Assembly: GCF_003991405.1 (NCBI RefSeq)
Contig: NZ_RPEN01000158.1
Coordinates: forward strand, 310,001-374,000
Length of the DNA: 64,000 bases
Reading direction: 5' to 3'
DNA from: Pseudorhodobacter sp. E13
GTDB lineage: Bacteria; Pseudomonadota; Alphaproteobacteria; Rhodobacterales; Rhodobacteraceae
A model generated the notes under the pieces. It was not told the origin of the DNA. It made no database searches and worked only from the letters and a program-made list of their open reading frames with translations. Made by a program: the position numbers and the translations under genes. Within the stretch, counting starts at the first letter, position 1; each line of letters starts with the position of its first letter. Shown here one piece after another: positions 1-8,203 of the stretch.

Positions 1-744
1 AAAGATCAGGTTGCCGATGGGGATGCGCCGGGCCTCCAGCTCCATCCCGCGGGTCAGCCAGACCGCGATGATGCCGCCACCAAGGTTCGCGCCCAGCACC
101 ATCGGCAAGGCCACCTCCAGCGGCAACATGCCCCCACTGGCAAAGGTGACAAACAACAGCACCGTCGCAACCGAGGAATGCACCACCCAGGCAATCCCCG
201 CCGCGACCAGAAAGGCCGTCAACGGATCGCCGCGCAAATAGCCGATCAGGCCGGGCAGCAAGGTGCTGTCGCGCAGGGGTTCCGTTGCCTGCCCCACCAT
301 TTGCAAGGACAGCAGGATAAAGGCGATGCCCAGCACAATCCGCCCGGTCTGGCGCACGGTGCGGGCCTCAAACTTCAGAAACATCGTGGCGCCGACCAGC
401 AGCAACAACGGGATCAACCCCGACAGATCGAACGACAATATCTTGACCACAAGCGCCGAGCCAAGGTCGGCCCCCAGCAATGCCGCGATGCCGGTGCCCA
501 CGGTCAGTATCCCGCTGGTCACAAAGCCCGCCGCCAGAATACCCACCGCCGTGGAGCTTTGCAGCACCACCGCCAGCACCATACCCACCAATGCCATCTG
601 CGCCGTGCGCCCCTTGGCCCCGCGCAAAGCCGCCTTCAGCCGCGTGCCATGCGCGCGTTCCACCCCCGTGCGCACCATCCGCACCGCCCAAAGCAGCAAC
701 ATCACCGCCCCGGCAAGATGGATCAGAAAGGCAACAGGAAGCAT
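1..744 (-). CDS. Na/Pi cotransporter family protein, C-terminus outside window
   Basis: The first 248 residues are present; the gene runs off the left edge. It starts at ATG 744 (MLPVAFLIHLAG). The sequence is almost entirely hydrophobic helices and contains an internal duplication, each half with a Q/H-SSTAV-type motif (LQSSTAVGIL, then VHSSVATVLL). That is the signature of the PF02690 Na+/phosphate cotransporter fold. It should sit in the inner membrane and import or export phosphate with Na+. A C-terminal PhoU-like domain is common in the family but cannot be seen here. It is divergent from a LysR regulator, which may control it (inference). Family call is confident; substrate is by family only. 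Confidence 0.88.
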   Translation of the reverse strand, partial: MLPVAFLIHLAGAVMLLLWAVRMVRTGVERAHGTRLKAALRGAKGRTAQMALVGMVLAVVLQSSTAVGILAAGFVTSGILTVGTGIAALLGADLGSALVVKILSFDLSGLIPLLLLVGATMFLKFEARTVRQTGRIVLGIAFILLSLQMVGQATEPLRDSTLLPGLIGYLRGDPLTAFLVAAGIAWVVHSSVATVLLFVTFASGGMLPLEVALPMVLGANLGGGIIAVWLTRGMELEARRIPIGNLIF

Positions 745-882
745 AGAGTGGTCCTTTTTCCATCACTTTAACAGCATCGGGCGACCCGGTTTCAAGCGCC
801 GTATCAAGCGCGCTTGCAACACATAAGGCAAATCGTTAGTTTCGATGCAAGCATTACCCCAAGCGATAGGATGACGGCCCAG

Positions 883-1764
883 ATGCGCTATGTCCAGCTT
901 CGCGCCTTTCACTATGTTGCTATTTGTGGCGGCTTTTCGCGCGCAGCGGAAGAACTTTTCCTGACCCAGCCCGCAATTTCCGATCAGGTCCGCAAATTGG
1001 AAGAGGAATATGATATCCTCTTGTTCAACCGCCATAAAAAGCAGGTCACGCTGACCCCGGCAGGTGCGCGTTTGCTGGACATCACCCGCAGGCTGTTTGA
1101 CAATGAGGATCAGGCGCGCGAGCTTTTGTCCGAAAGCCGGGCCACCCGGGCGGGCACCTTGCGCATCGTGGCCGATAGCGCGCAGCATGTGCTGAAAATC
1201 CTTGCGCTGTTTCGCGAAAAATACCCCGGTGTCGCGGTTGTCATCAGCGGTGGCAACACCGAAACCGTGATCGAGAGCCTGTTCAGCTATGAGGCGGATC
1301 TGGGTGTCTTGGGGGATCTGCCCCCCGGCCGCGAGTTTGAAACGCTGGCGCTGAACGCAACGCCGATCACCGCTTTTGTGGCCAAGGGGCATCCGGTGGC
1401 GGGACGTGCTGCGCTGACGTTTCAGGATCTTATGGGCCTGCCCTTGGTCATGCGCGAACACGGGTCCAAAACCCGCAAGAAGTTTGAAGAGGCCGCAGCG
1501 GCCAATGGCTTTAGCTTCACCCCCGCCATTACCGCCGAAGGGCGTGAGGCCGTGCGCGAGATTGTCGCCTCGGGCGCGGGTGTCGGCGTTGTGTCGGTAG
1601 CGGAATTTGGCGAAGACCCGCGCCTGATCCGCGTGCCACTGGAGGCAGAGGCGCAGATGGTGATGGAAGAAAACCTGATCTGCTTGCGGGAACGGCGCGG
1701 CGGCAAACTGGTCAGCGCCTTTCTGGAAATCGCGCAAAAATTGGCGGCGGCCCCTGTGCCGTAG
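883..1764 (+). CDS. LysR family transcriptional regulator
   Basis: About 293 aa. The N-terminal winged HTH is clear (LRAFHYVAICGGFSRAAEEL, then TQPAISDQVRKLEEE), followed by a type 2 periplasmic-binding-like effector domain. I chose ATG 883 because a TAGGA lies 11 bases upstream and the family normally starts a few residues before the HTH; ATG 871 is the alternative. It is divergent from the Na/Pi transporter gene. That arrangement, and my recollection of similar LysR proteins near phosphorus-uptake genes, suggests a phosphate or phosphonate-related target, but the ligand is unknown. The stop codon lies inside the left arm of a large inverted repeat (1761-1840). Confidence 0.88.
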   Translation: MRYVQLRAFHYVAICGGFSRAAEELFLTQPAISDQVRKLEEEYDILLFNRHKKQVTLTPAGARLLDITRRLFDNEDQARELLSESRATRAGTLRIVADSAQHVLKILALFREKYPGVAVVISGGNTETVIESLFSYEADLGVLGDLPPGREFETLALNATPITAFVAKGHPVAGRAALTFQDLMGLPLVMREHGSKTRKKFEEAAAANGFSFTPAITAEGREAVREIVASGAGVGVVSVAEFGEDPRLIRVPLEAEAQMVMEENLICLRERRGGKLVSAFLEIAQKLAAAPVP

Positions 1765-1840
1765 AGTGGGTGTAACCCACCGCCCGTGTCGGCAAAGGGG
1801 CGGTGGTCGGCAAAGGGGCGGTGGGTTGCACCCACCCTAC
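1761..1840. repeat. Imperfect inverted repeat of a dispersed GTAGGGTGGGT element
   Basis: The left arm (1761-1785) reads GTAGAGTGGGTGTAACCCAC and continues CGCCC. The right arm (1815-1840) is the reverse complement of GTAGGGTGGGTGCAACCCAC followed by CGCCCC, so the arms could form a hairpin of about 25 bp with two mismatches. Inside it GGCAAAGGGGCGGTGG occurs twice (1791 and 1809). A single arm recurs at 33195-33222. It separates the convergent LysR and dehydrogenase genes and may act as a bidirectional terminator or be a small mobile repeat. Confidence 0.7.
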
Positions 1841-1860
1841 GCCTGCCGTTGCGCCCTACG

Positions 1861-4269
1861 TCACAGCGGCGGCTTGGCGTGCCAAAGCGCCGGCAGCCGC
1901 AGCCCTGCCACATCCACCTCAAACCGCGCGGCGCACAGCGCAGCCCCGTCAAGCGCCCCGCCCTCCATCCGGCACAATGCCACTGGCCGCCCAAGGGTCG
2001 CGCCAAAGGCCGCCGACATCACCTTGCCCACAGGCTCCCCGTCGCGCAGCAGCAATTCCCCGCCCCACAAGGTTGCCTCTGGCGCTGCCAAGCTGATCTG
2101 CACGATACGTTGGCGCAAGGCTTGGCCGCGCTGCGCCAGCAAGGCCGCCTGCCCGACAAACCCGCCGGCCTTGTCAAAATCGACAGCAAAGCCAAGCCCC
2201 GCCTCCAGCGGTGTGATATCGGGCGTCAACTCTCGCCCCCAGGCGCGAAAGGCTTTTTCAATCCGCAACGCCTCCAACGCGTAATAACCGGCATTGGTGA
2301 TGCCAAGCCGCTGAATATCCTCATAAACCCCAAGCGTGAATTCCACCGGCACGAACAGTTCAAACCCCGGCGTTCCGGCATAGCTCAGCCGGTTGGCAAT
2401 GACGGTGGCATAGCCCAGATCAATCGCGCGATGGCTGGCAAAGGGGAAGGCCGCATCTGACAGATCGGACTGGCTGAGGCGTTGCAGCAATGCGGGCGCT
2501 TGCGGCCCCATCACTGCCAGCACCGACCACGCGTTGGTCACATCCGACACCCAGACCCGCGCGCCCTCGGGCGTGTTCTTGGCGATCCAGTCGGCATCAT
2601 GCACCGCTTGGGCCGAACCTGTGACCAGCAGAAAACGCGCCGCGCCCAGCCGCATCACCGTCAGGTCGCTTTCATAGCCGCCGCGCAGATTCAGCATCCC
2701 GGTATAGATGGAGCGGCCAACCGGTTGGTCGATATTGGCGGCGCAAATCCGGTTCAGCACGGCCAGCGCATCCGGCCCTTCCACCATCAGCTTGGCAAAG
2801 GAGGACAGGTCAAACAGGCTTGCCCCCATCCGCGTGGCGCGCTGTTCGGCCAGCACCGTGTCATGCCAGTTCTGCCGATCAAAGCTGTAAGCGATCTGCG
2901 CCTCGGCCTTGGCCCGCGCGAAATAAAGCGGGCGTTCCCAACCCATCTTGCTGCCCCAAACCGCGCCTTGCCCCGACAGCCGGTCATAAAGCGCGGTGCG
3001 GCGCAGCGGGCGGGCCGAGGCCTGTTCAAAATTCGGCCAAGGCATGCTGTAATGCATACCCAAAGTTTCCTTCACCCGGTCATGCAGAAAGCTGGGGTTG
3101 TTCTGAAACCCGGCAAAGCGGCGGATATCGACGGGCCACAGGTCCATCGTGGGGGCGCCTTGGGCGATCCATTCCGCCAGCGCCATCCCCGCCCCACCGG
3201 CCGAGGCGATGCCCATGGAATTGAACCCTGCGCCGACGAAAAAGCCGCGCAACTCCGGCGCCTCGCCCAGCAGGAAGTTATTGTCGGGGGTAAAGCTTTC
3301 GGGGCCGTTATAGAATGTCTTGACCTGCGCATCTTGCAACCCCGGCACCCGGATCAGCGCGTTTTCCATCAGAATTTCGAATTGATCCCAATCATCCTCC
3401 AGCAGTTGAAAGGCGAAATCATCGGGGATGCCCGCCATGCCCCAAGGCTTTGCCTCTGGCTCAAACCCGCCCATGCACAGACCGCCGACCTCTTCCTTGA
3501 AATAGATATAGCCGTCGGGATCGCGCATCACGGGCAGATCGGGGTGCACGCCGGGCAGCGGGCCGGTGACGATATACATATGCTCGGCCGAATGCATCGG
3601 CACCGAGACGCCGCACATAAGCCCCAGCTTGCGCGCCCATTGGCCGGCGCAATTCACCACGATTTCGGCCTCCATCACGCCCTGCGCGGTGACAACCCCC
3701 GTCACCCGGCCCGCGGCTTGGGTGATGCCCGTCACCCGCACCGCTTCGAAAATCTGCGCGCCGCCCATGCGTGCGCCTTTGGCAAGGCTTTGGGTCAGGT
3801 CGGTCGGGTTGGCCTTGCCGTCGCCGGGCAACCAGATCGCGCCTTTCAGGTCGTCCACCTGCATCGGTGGCCATTTCGCCTGCGCCTCTTTCGGGGTCAG
3901 CGCCTCTACCTCTACGCCTTGGGCGCGGGCAGAGGCGATGGTGCGGCGCAGCAAGGCCATGCGGTCATCGCTGCGCGCCACGGACAGCGATCCGCAATTC
4001 TTCCACCCGGTCTGCAACCCTGTTTCGGCATGCAGCCCCGCATAAAGCTTGGTGGAATACTGGATCAGCTTGGTCATCACCGAATGGCCGCGCAACTGCC
4101 CGACCAGCCCCGCCGCGTGCCATGTGGTGCCCGAGGACAGTTGCGCCTGTTCCAGCAACACCACGTCGCGGATACCCAGCTTGGTCAGGTGATAGGCGGT
4201 AGAGGTGCCAATGACACCGCCGCCCACAATCACCACGCGCGCCCGTGCGGGCAGGTCTGTTCCGGGCAT
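1861..4269 (-). CDS. FAD-dependent dimethylglycine/sarcosine dehydrogenase-like protein with GcvT domain
   Basis: About 802 aa. Start ATG 4269 is favoured because GGGGG lies just upstream and the Rossmann dinucleotide motif (VVIVGGGVIGTSTAYHL) then falls at residues 12-28 as usual. TTWHAAGL (about 48-55) resembles the site where mitochondrial dimethylglycine and sarcosine dehydrogenases bind FAD covalently through His. The N-terminal half is a DAO-type oxidoreductase and the C-terminal half is an aminomethyltransferase (GcvT) fold that would pass the one-carbon unit to tetrahydrofolate. The likely role is oxidative demethylation of an N-methylated amino compound from osmolyte breakdown. The exact substrate cannot be read from sequence. 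Confidence 0.85.
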   Translation of the reverse strand: MPGTDLPARARVVIVGGGVIGTSTAYHLTKLGIRDVVLLEQAQLSSGTTWHAAGLVGQLRGHSVMTKLIQYSTKLYAGLHAETGLQTGWKNCGSLSVARSDDRMALLRRTIASARAQGVEVEALTPKEAQAKWPPMQVDDLKGAIWLPGDGKANPTDLTQSLAKGARMGGAQIFEAVRVTGITQAAGRVTGVVTAQGVMEAEIVVNCAGQWARKLGLMCGVSVPMHSAEHMYIVTGPLPGVHPDLPVMRDPDGYIYFKEEVGGLCMGGFEPEAKPWGMAGIPDDFAFQLLEDDWDQFEILMENALIRVPGLQDAQVKTFYNGPESFTPDNNFLLGEAPELRGFFVGAGFNSMGIASAGGAGMALAEWIAQGAPTMDLWPVDIRRFAGFQNNPSFLHDRVKETLGMHYSMPWPNFEQASARPLRRTALYDRLSGQGAVWGSKMGWERPLYFARAKAEAQIAYSFDRQNWHDTVLAEQRATRMGASLFDLSSFAKLMVEGPDALAVLNRICAANIDQPVGRSIYTGMLNLRGGYESDLTVMRLGAARFLLVTGSAQAVHDADWIAKNTPEGARVWVSDVTNAWSVLAVMGPQAPALLQRLSQSDLSDAAFPFASHRAIDLGYATVIANRLSYAGTPGFELFVPVEFTLGVYEDIQRLGITNAGYYALEALRIEKAFRAWGRELTPDITPLEAGLGFAVDFDKAGGFVGQAALLAQRGQALRQRIVQISLAAPEATLWGGELLLRDGEPVGKVMSAAFGATLGRPVALCRMEGGALDGAALCAARFEVDVAGLRLPALWHAKPPL

Positions 4270-4386
4270 CTGCCACCCCCTTTGGCTTTTTCCAAAGGCT
4301 AGGGCAGGCCAGTGCATCGGCAAAGATGATAAATGCGACCCAAGTATCGCTTTTTCAGATGATGCTATAAGCCATGGCCGCGCGTC

Positions 4387-5388
4387 TTAGCGCACCCACA
4401 GCCCCGCGCGTTTGATCTGGTTGCGGATCATCTGTTCGCGCCGGGGCAGATCTGCGCGGTCAAACATGGCGCGCACCTCGCGGCCCTTGCCCTGATAGAT
4501 CATCTTTTTGAAAGGCAGATATTCCTTCATCACCTTCTTGATCGGGTTCGGTGCCATCACCTGTTCGACCAGATCGACGGCCAGATCGCTTTCGCGGGCG
4601 TAAAACAGCGGCATCGTGCGCCAATGGCAGGTGACATCACCGTCAAGCCCCGCAAGCGCGGGCCCCGGGCGCGCGCCGCCAAAGCTGTGGATGACCAAGG
4701 GCAGCGCCACCTGATCCAGCCAAGGGTTCAATGGCTGACACACCAAGGCGCGGGGCGCATCATCGCGGATCACCTGCGCATATTCGGCAAAGCGCGCGCC
4801 AAAAGCCTTGGGGCTTTGGTGGAAAAACCAACCGGCGTTGAAGTAAAGATAGCGCTGCCAATATTCATCGGGTTGGCTGGTATCAAGGCTGCTGGCAAAA
4901 TCCAGCCCGAAACGGTCGTAAAGCGATTTCCAGATTTCGGTATAGCCGGGGCCGTAAAGTTCCAGCACGGGCCAGGTGCCTTCGCGCTTCATCGAGGCGG
5001 AAGGGCGCGTGAATTCAAAGCCGACCGAGGCCAGCGGGCCGGTGAAAACAGTATCGGTATCGACGAACAAAAACGGCTCATCCGGCAGGGCGGCAAGACA
5101 TTCGATCTTGTTGCCGTAGGGATAGGCAGAGCCGAACAGCTTGGAGGGGAAGGGCAGGATTTCGGCGCCGAAATCCGCCAGAAGGCCAAGAATTGCGGTG
5201 TCATGGATTTCCGGGTCCGTGTTCCAGCGCGGGCCGTTCTGGGGCATGGCGATGAACAAACGGCCCGCAAAATCAGGGTTGGAGGCGCGCAAACTGGCCG
5301 CCAGCAGCACCGCCTCATAGGACAGCCGCCCGGCCTGCCCAACGGCCACAATGTTGAATCGTTGATTTTGCCCTTGGTCTTGCGCCAT
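4387..5388 (-). CDS. Hypothetical protein with glycosyltransferase-like DxD motif
   Basis: 333 aa, no signal peptide and no clear membrane segment. I do not recognise a named family. Visible features are an N-terminal alpha/beta stretch (FNIVAVGQAGRLSYEAVLLAASL) and LFVDTDTVF near residues 105-115, a DxD embedded in hydrophobic residues as in GT-A fold transferases that bind nucleotide-sugar through a metal. Downstream are LYFNAGWFFH and a QPLNPWLDQVALPLVIHSF stretch like the acceptor side of GT8-type enzymes. The C-terminus is strongly basic. The gene is monocistronic, upstream of the dehydrogenase gene. Glycosyltransferase function is an inference from the motif. Confidence 0.6.
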   Translation of the reverse strand: MAQDQGQNQRFNIVAVGQAGRLSYEAVLLAASLRASNPDFAGRLFIAMPQNGPRWNTDPEIHDTAILGLLADFGAEILPFPSKLFGSAYPYGNKIECLAALPDEPFLFVDTDTVFTGPLASVGFEFTRPSASMKREGTWPVLELYGPGYTEIWKSLYDRFGLDFASSLDTSQPDEYWQRYLYFNAGWFFHQSPKAFGARFAEYAQVIRDDAPRALVCQPLNPWLDQVALPLVIHSFGGARPGPALAGLDGDVTCHWRTMPLFYARESDLAVDLVEQVMAPNPIKKVMKEYLPFKKMIYQGKGREVRAMFDRADLPRREQMIRNQIKRAGLWVR

Positions 5389-5464
5389 ACTTACCCCTGC
5401 CCGTTCTTATTTTGAGAACAGTATAAGGGCGCAGAAGTCATTTGAAAACAGAAGGACAGTGAAG

Positions 5465-5899
5465 ATGCATAAATCCGCTTTGGCCGTTGCGTTTCTGGCC
5501 CTGACCGGCCCCGCCATGGCCCAGACCGCCCCGCCAACTGATTTCACCACGCCCGAAGGGGCTGCCTTCATCCATCAGTCGATCAAGGATCAGATCTTGT
5601 CTTTCAAGGAGGATGGCGAGATTGATTACATCTATTTCACCGCGATCCTTGGATGGCGCTGCGGCGTGCAGGAGATTTATTACGGATTGAATGATGAATT
5701 GCCCGTGACGCGCCTGCCGATGGAGCCCTGCCACCGCGAGCTGCGCCAGCCCAATACATCCAAAGACCGCGATCTGACCTATCCGTTCTTTATCACGGTG
5801 CCGAAAGGCACGGCGCAGAAGGTGACGTTGCGGATCATCTATGAAGATGGCAGCAGCGTCACGTTTGAATCGGAACGCGATAAAAATCTGGTGTATTGA
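5465..5899 (+). CDS. Secreted hypothetical protein, about 144 aa
   Basis: ATG 5465 is preferred over the in-frame GTG 5459 because GAAGGA (5451-5456) gives 8-base spacing to the ATG and only 2 to the GTG. The first ~20 residues (HKSALAVAFLALTGPAMAQT) are a Sec signal peptide with an AMA cleavage site, so it is probably periplasmic. The mature domain has two cysteines (in WRCGVQE and EPCHREL) that could form a disulphide. The segment VTLRIIYEDGSSVTFESERD looks like paired beta strands. No family recognised. Confidence 0.7.
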   Translation: MHKSALAVAFLALTGPAMAQTAPPTDFTTPEGAAFIHQSIKDQILSFKEDGEIDYIYFTAILGWRCGVQEIYYGLNDELPVTRLPMEPCHRELRQPNTSKDRDLTYPFFITVPKGTAQKVTLRIIYEDGSSVTFESERDKNLVY

Positions 5900-5912
5900 G
5901 GGGCGGAAAGCG

Positions 5913-5963
5913 GCGGGGGGCCAGCCCCCCGCACCCCCCGGGATATTTGGGCCGAAAAGAAAG
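5913..5963. repeat. Dispersed element: GC hairpin plus GGATATTT..CCGAAAAGAAAG tail
   Basis: A perfect 9-bp stem (GCGGGGGGC at 5913-5921, GCCCCCCGC at 5924-5932) is followed by ACCCCCCGGGATATTT and GCCGAAAAGAAAG. The same stem-tail arrangement is found at 55701-55755. It lies between the convergent genes ending at 5899 and 5969, so it may terminate transcription. The conserved tail is more than a terminator needs, which suggests a repeat family. Confidence 0.7.
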
Positions 5964-5968
5964 CAGGA

Positions 5969-6763
5969 TCAGCCGCCGGGGCTGAAGCGCAGGCTGAGGC
6001 AGGACATGCCGCCATCAAGTTTGGCACATTCGCTATTGCCGATTTCTTGCACCTTATAGCCCGCGTGATCGAGCAGGTCGCGGGTTTTGGGGAAGCCTGC
6101 GGGCATGATCACCAGATCATTGAAGCGGATGGTATTGGCGCAGGCTTCTTCGCCCGGTGCTGTGTGCAGGACGCGGTAGCCTGCAAAGCAGCCGGAAGCG
6201 GCGAGGCGGTCGGTGGAAAGGATGGTTTCCGCGTCCAAGAGCGAGCAATCGGTTTTGAAATGCAGCACGCCGGGTGGGGTGAAAACCTCGCGCAGCTTAT
6301 GGCCCCAATCGCTGACCAAGGCGGTGAGTTCTATGATCCCTGCGGCATTGGTGCGGGCGGAGCGGCCGACGAGGATTTCGGTTTCCGTGGTCAGGATATC
6401 GCCGCCTTCGATGAAGCTTTCGGCCCCGGTGATCTGGCGGACATCGCTGTAAAGCGCGCGCAGATGCGGGGCCATTTCGGCGGCTTCGCCCAAGCGGCTG
6501 GGCGCGCCGGGACGCATGATGACAGCGCCTTGCGGCAGGCAAAGCGCGGTGTCTTCGACAAAAACGCTGTCGGGGAAGGCCTCTGTCGCGTCGAGTTCGA
6601 TCACCTTGGCGCCGGTGCTGCGCAAGGCGGTGATGTAATCGGCGTGATGGGCCTGCATTTTCACCAGATCTGGCGTGCCGATATCGACCGCGCGCAGGCC
6701 TGCGGTGATGCTGGCGCTGGGTTTGCGGGTGATCGCATGGGTGAAGCGGTAGGAGGCATCCAT
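5969..6763 (-). CDS. ddaH: Dimethylarginine dimethylaminohydrolase (DDAH) / arginine deiminase superfamily
   Basis: 264 aa. The call rests on the amidinotransferase-fold layout: acidic FVEDTAL (E70-D71), SFIEGGDIL (about 116-123), the catalytic His in LHFKTDC (H168) and the nucleophilic Cys in GGMSCLSLRF (C255). H168 and C255 match the positions and spacing of bacterial DDAH. It hydrolyses N-omega-methylated arginines to citrulline and methylamines in the cytoplasm. The stop lies 4 bases from the start region of the next minus-strand gene set, so it is probably cotranscribed downstream of rpe and gph. Confidence 0.87.
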   Translation of the reverse strand: MDASYRFTHAITRKPSASITAGLRAVDIGTPDLVKMQAHHADYITALRSTGAKVIELDATEAFPDSVFVEDTALCLPQGAVIMRPGAPSRLGEAAEMAPHLRALYSDVRQITGAESFIEGGDILTTETEILVGRSARTNAAGIIELTALVSDWGHKLREVFTPPGVLHFKTDCSLLDAETILSTDRLAASGCFAGYRVLHTAPGEEACANTIRFNDLVIMPAGFPKTRDLLDHAGYKVQEIGNSECAKLDGGMSCLSLRFSPGG

Positions 6764-6767
6764 CGGA

Positions 6768-7424
6768 TCAGCCTTTCATCAGGGCGGCGACCAGCCCCGG
6801 CAATTGTTTGAAATCATTGAAGGCGGCGTCATGGGGCAGATCATGCACCGGGGTTTTGCGATAGCCTTCGGTATAGATCAGGAAGGGCAGTTTGGCATTG
6901 GCGGCGGTTTCGGCATCCACCTCGCTATCGCCGACATAGATCACGCGGGCGCGGCCCAGATCGCCTGCGGTGGCCAGAAGCGGCGCGGGGTCGGGTTTGC
7001 GCTGTGGCAGGCTGTCGCCGCCATAGACGGCAGTGAAATGCCGGTCCAGCCCAAGGTGGCGCAGCACGGCGCGGGTGGGGGCGATGGGTTTATTGGTGCA
7101 GATGCCCAGCGCGCAGCCCATTTCCGCCAGTTGCACCAAGGCGCGGGGCACACCGGGATAGATCTGCGTATGGGTGAAGGCGGATTCGTAGAGCTGGTTG
7201 AACCGGGTCATCATCGGGGTGAAGAGCGGGCCATCAGCGGCCATGCCAGACGCCTCCAGCACCCGTTGCAGCAGGTTTGCAACCCCTTTGCCGATGAACC
7301 CGCGGATCTGTTCGGGCGGCAGGCTGGCGAGGCCAAGCTCTGCCAGCACCGTGTTTGCTGTGGCGGCAATATCGGGCGCGCTGTCAATCAGCGTGCCGTC
7401 CAGATCGAAGATGACGGCGGTCAA
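6768..7424 (-). CDS. gph: Phosphoglycolate phosphatase, HAD family
   Basis: 218 aa. HAD motif I is FDLDGTLIDS with nucleophile D7 and general acid D9; motif II is GICTNKP; motif III/IV is YVGDSEVDAETAANA. The cap-domain size and sequence are those of the Gph/CbbZ group, which removes 2-phosphoglycolate formed in DNA repair or by RuBisCO oxygenation. The start codon overlaps the rpe stop (ATGA, 7421-7424), so the two are translationally coupled. The gph-rpe neighbourhood is common in Proteobacteria. Confidence 0.9.
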   Translation of the reverse strand: MTAVIFDLDGTLIDSAPDIAATANTVLAELGLASLPPEQIRGFIGKGVANLLQRVLEASGMAADGPLFTPMMTRFNQLYESAFTHTQIYPGVPRALVQLAEMGCALGICTNKPIAPTRAVLRHLGLDRHFTAVYGGDSLPQRKPDPAPLLATAGDLGRARVIYVGDSEVDAETAANAKLPFLIYTEGYRKTPVHDLPHDAAFNDFKQLPGLVAALMKG

Positions 7425-8122
7425 AGGGCGGCCTCGGCGGCGGCGCGGATCGCGGCGATATTGGTGCCGTAAGGGGCCGGGTTGCTGACCGAGCCGCCTT
7501 TGAACACGGCAGAGCCTGCGACCAGCACATCCGCCCCGGCAGCGGCCACCAAGGGCGCTGTTTCGGGGGTGACACCGCCGTCGATTTCAATATGCACCGG
7601 GCGATCACCGATCATGGAGCGCAGTTTGGCGACCTTTGCCACCTGCGAGTGGATAAATTTTTGCCCGCCAAAACCGGGGTTTACCGTCATCACGCAGATC
7701 AGATCGACCATATCGAGTAGGTATTCCACCGCCTCTACGGCTGTGCCGGGGTTGATGGCAAGGCCTGCCTTGGCCCCTGCCCCGCGAATGGCCTGAAGGG
7801 TGCGGTGAATATGCGGCCCGGCCTCCAAGTGTGCCGAGATGACATCGGCCCCGGCATTGGCAAAAGCCTCGATATAGCTGTCGACCGGGGCGATCATCAG
7901 ATGCACATCCATCACGCCTTTGATATGCGGGCGGATGGCGGCGCAGGTGGCGGGGCCAAAGGTGATATTCGGCACGAAATGCCCATCCATCACATCGACA
8001 TGCACCCAATCCGCGCCTTCGGCCTCTATCGCGCGGCATTCGGCCCCGAAATTGGCGAAATCGGCGGAAAGGATGGAGGGGGCGATCTTGATCTTGCGGT
8101 CAAATGTCATGGGCATCGGCAT
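7421..8122 (-). CDS. rpe: Ribulose-phosphate 3-epimerase
   Basis: 233 aa TIM barrel. Diagnostic motifs are IAPSILSADFANFG, VHVDVMDGHFVPNITFG (metal and catalytic Asp), DVHLMI, MTVNPGFGGQKFI and IDGGV with the phosphate-binding VAGSAVF. It interconverts ribulose-5-phosphate and xylulose-5-phosphate in the pentose phosphate pathway. The N-terminus MPMPMTFDRKI allows starts at residues 1, 3 or 5; the first ATG is given. It overlaps gph by 4 bases. Confidence 0.93.
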   Translation of the reverse strand: MPMPMTFDRKIKIAPSILSADFANFGAECRAIEAEGADWVHVDVMDGHFVPNITFGPATCAAIRPHIKGVMDVHLMIAPVDSYIEAFANAGADVISAHLEAGPHIHRTLQAIRGAGAKAGLAINPGTAVEAVEYLLDMVDLICVMTVNPGFGGQKFIHSQVAKVAKLRSMIGDRPVHIEIDGGVTPETAPLVAAAGADVLVAGSAVFKGGSVSNPAPYGTNIAAIRAAAEAAL

Positions 8123-8203
8123 GTTGGGGCTCCTGTTGTCCTGCCCCTTCTAAGGCGGAACCACGGCCAAGGTAAAGCATTGGCTGCACGCGGGCGGGCG
8201 CAG

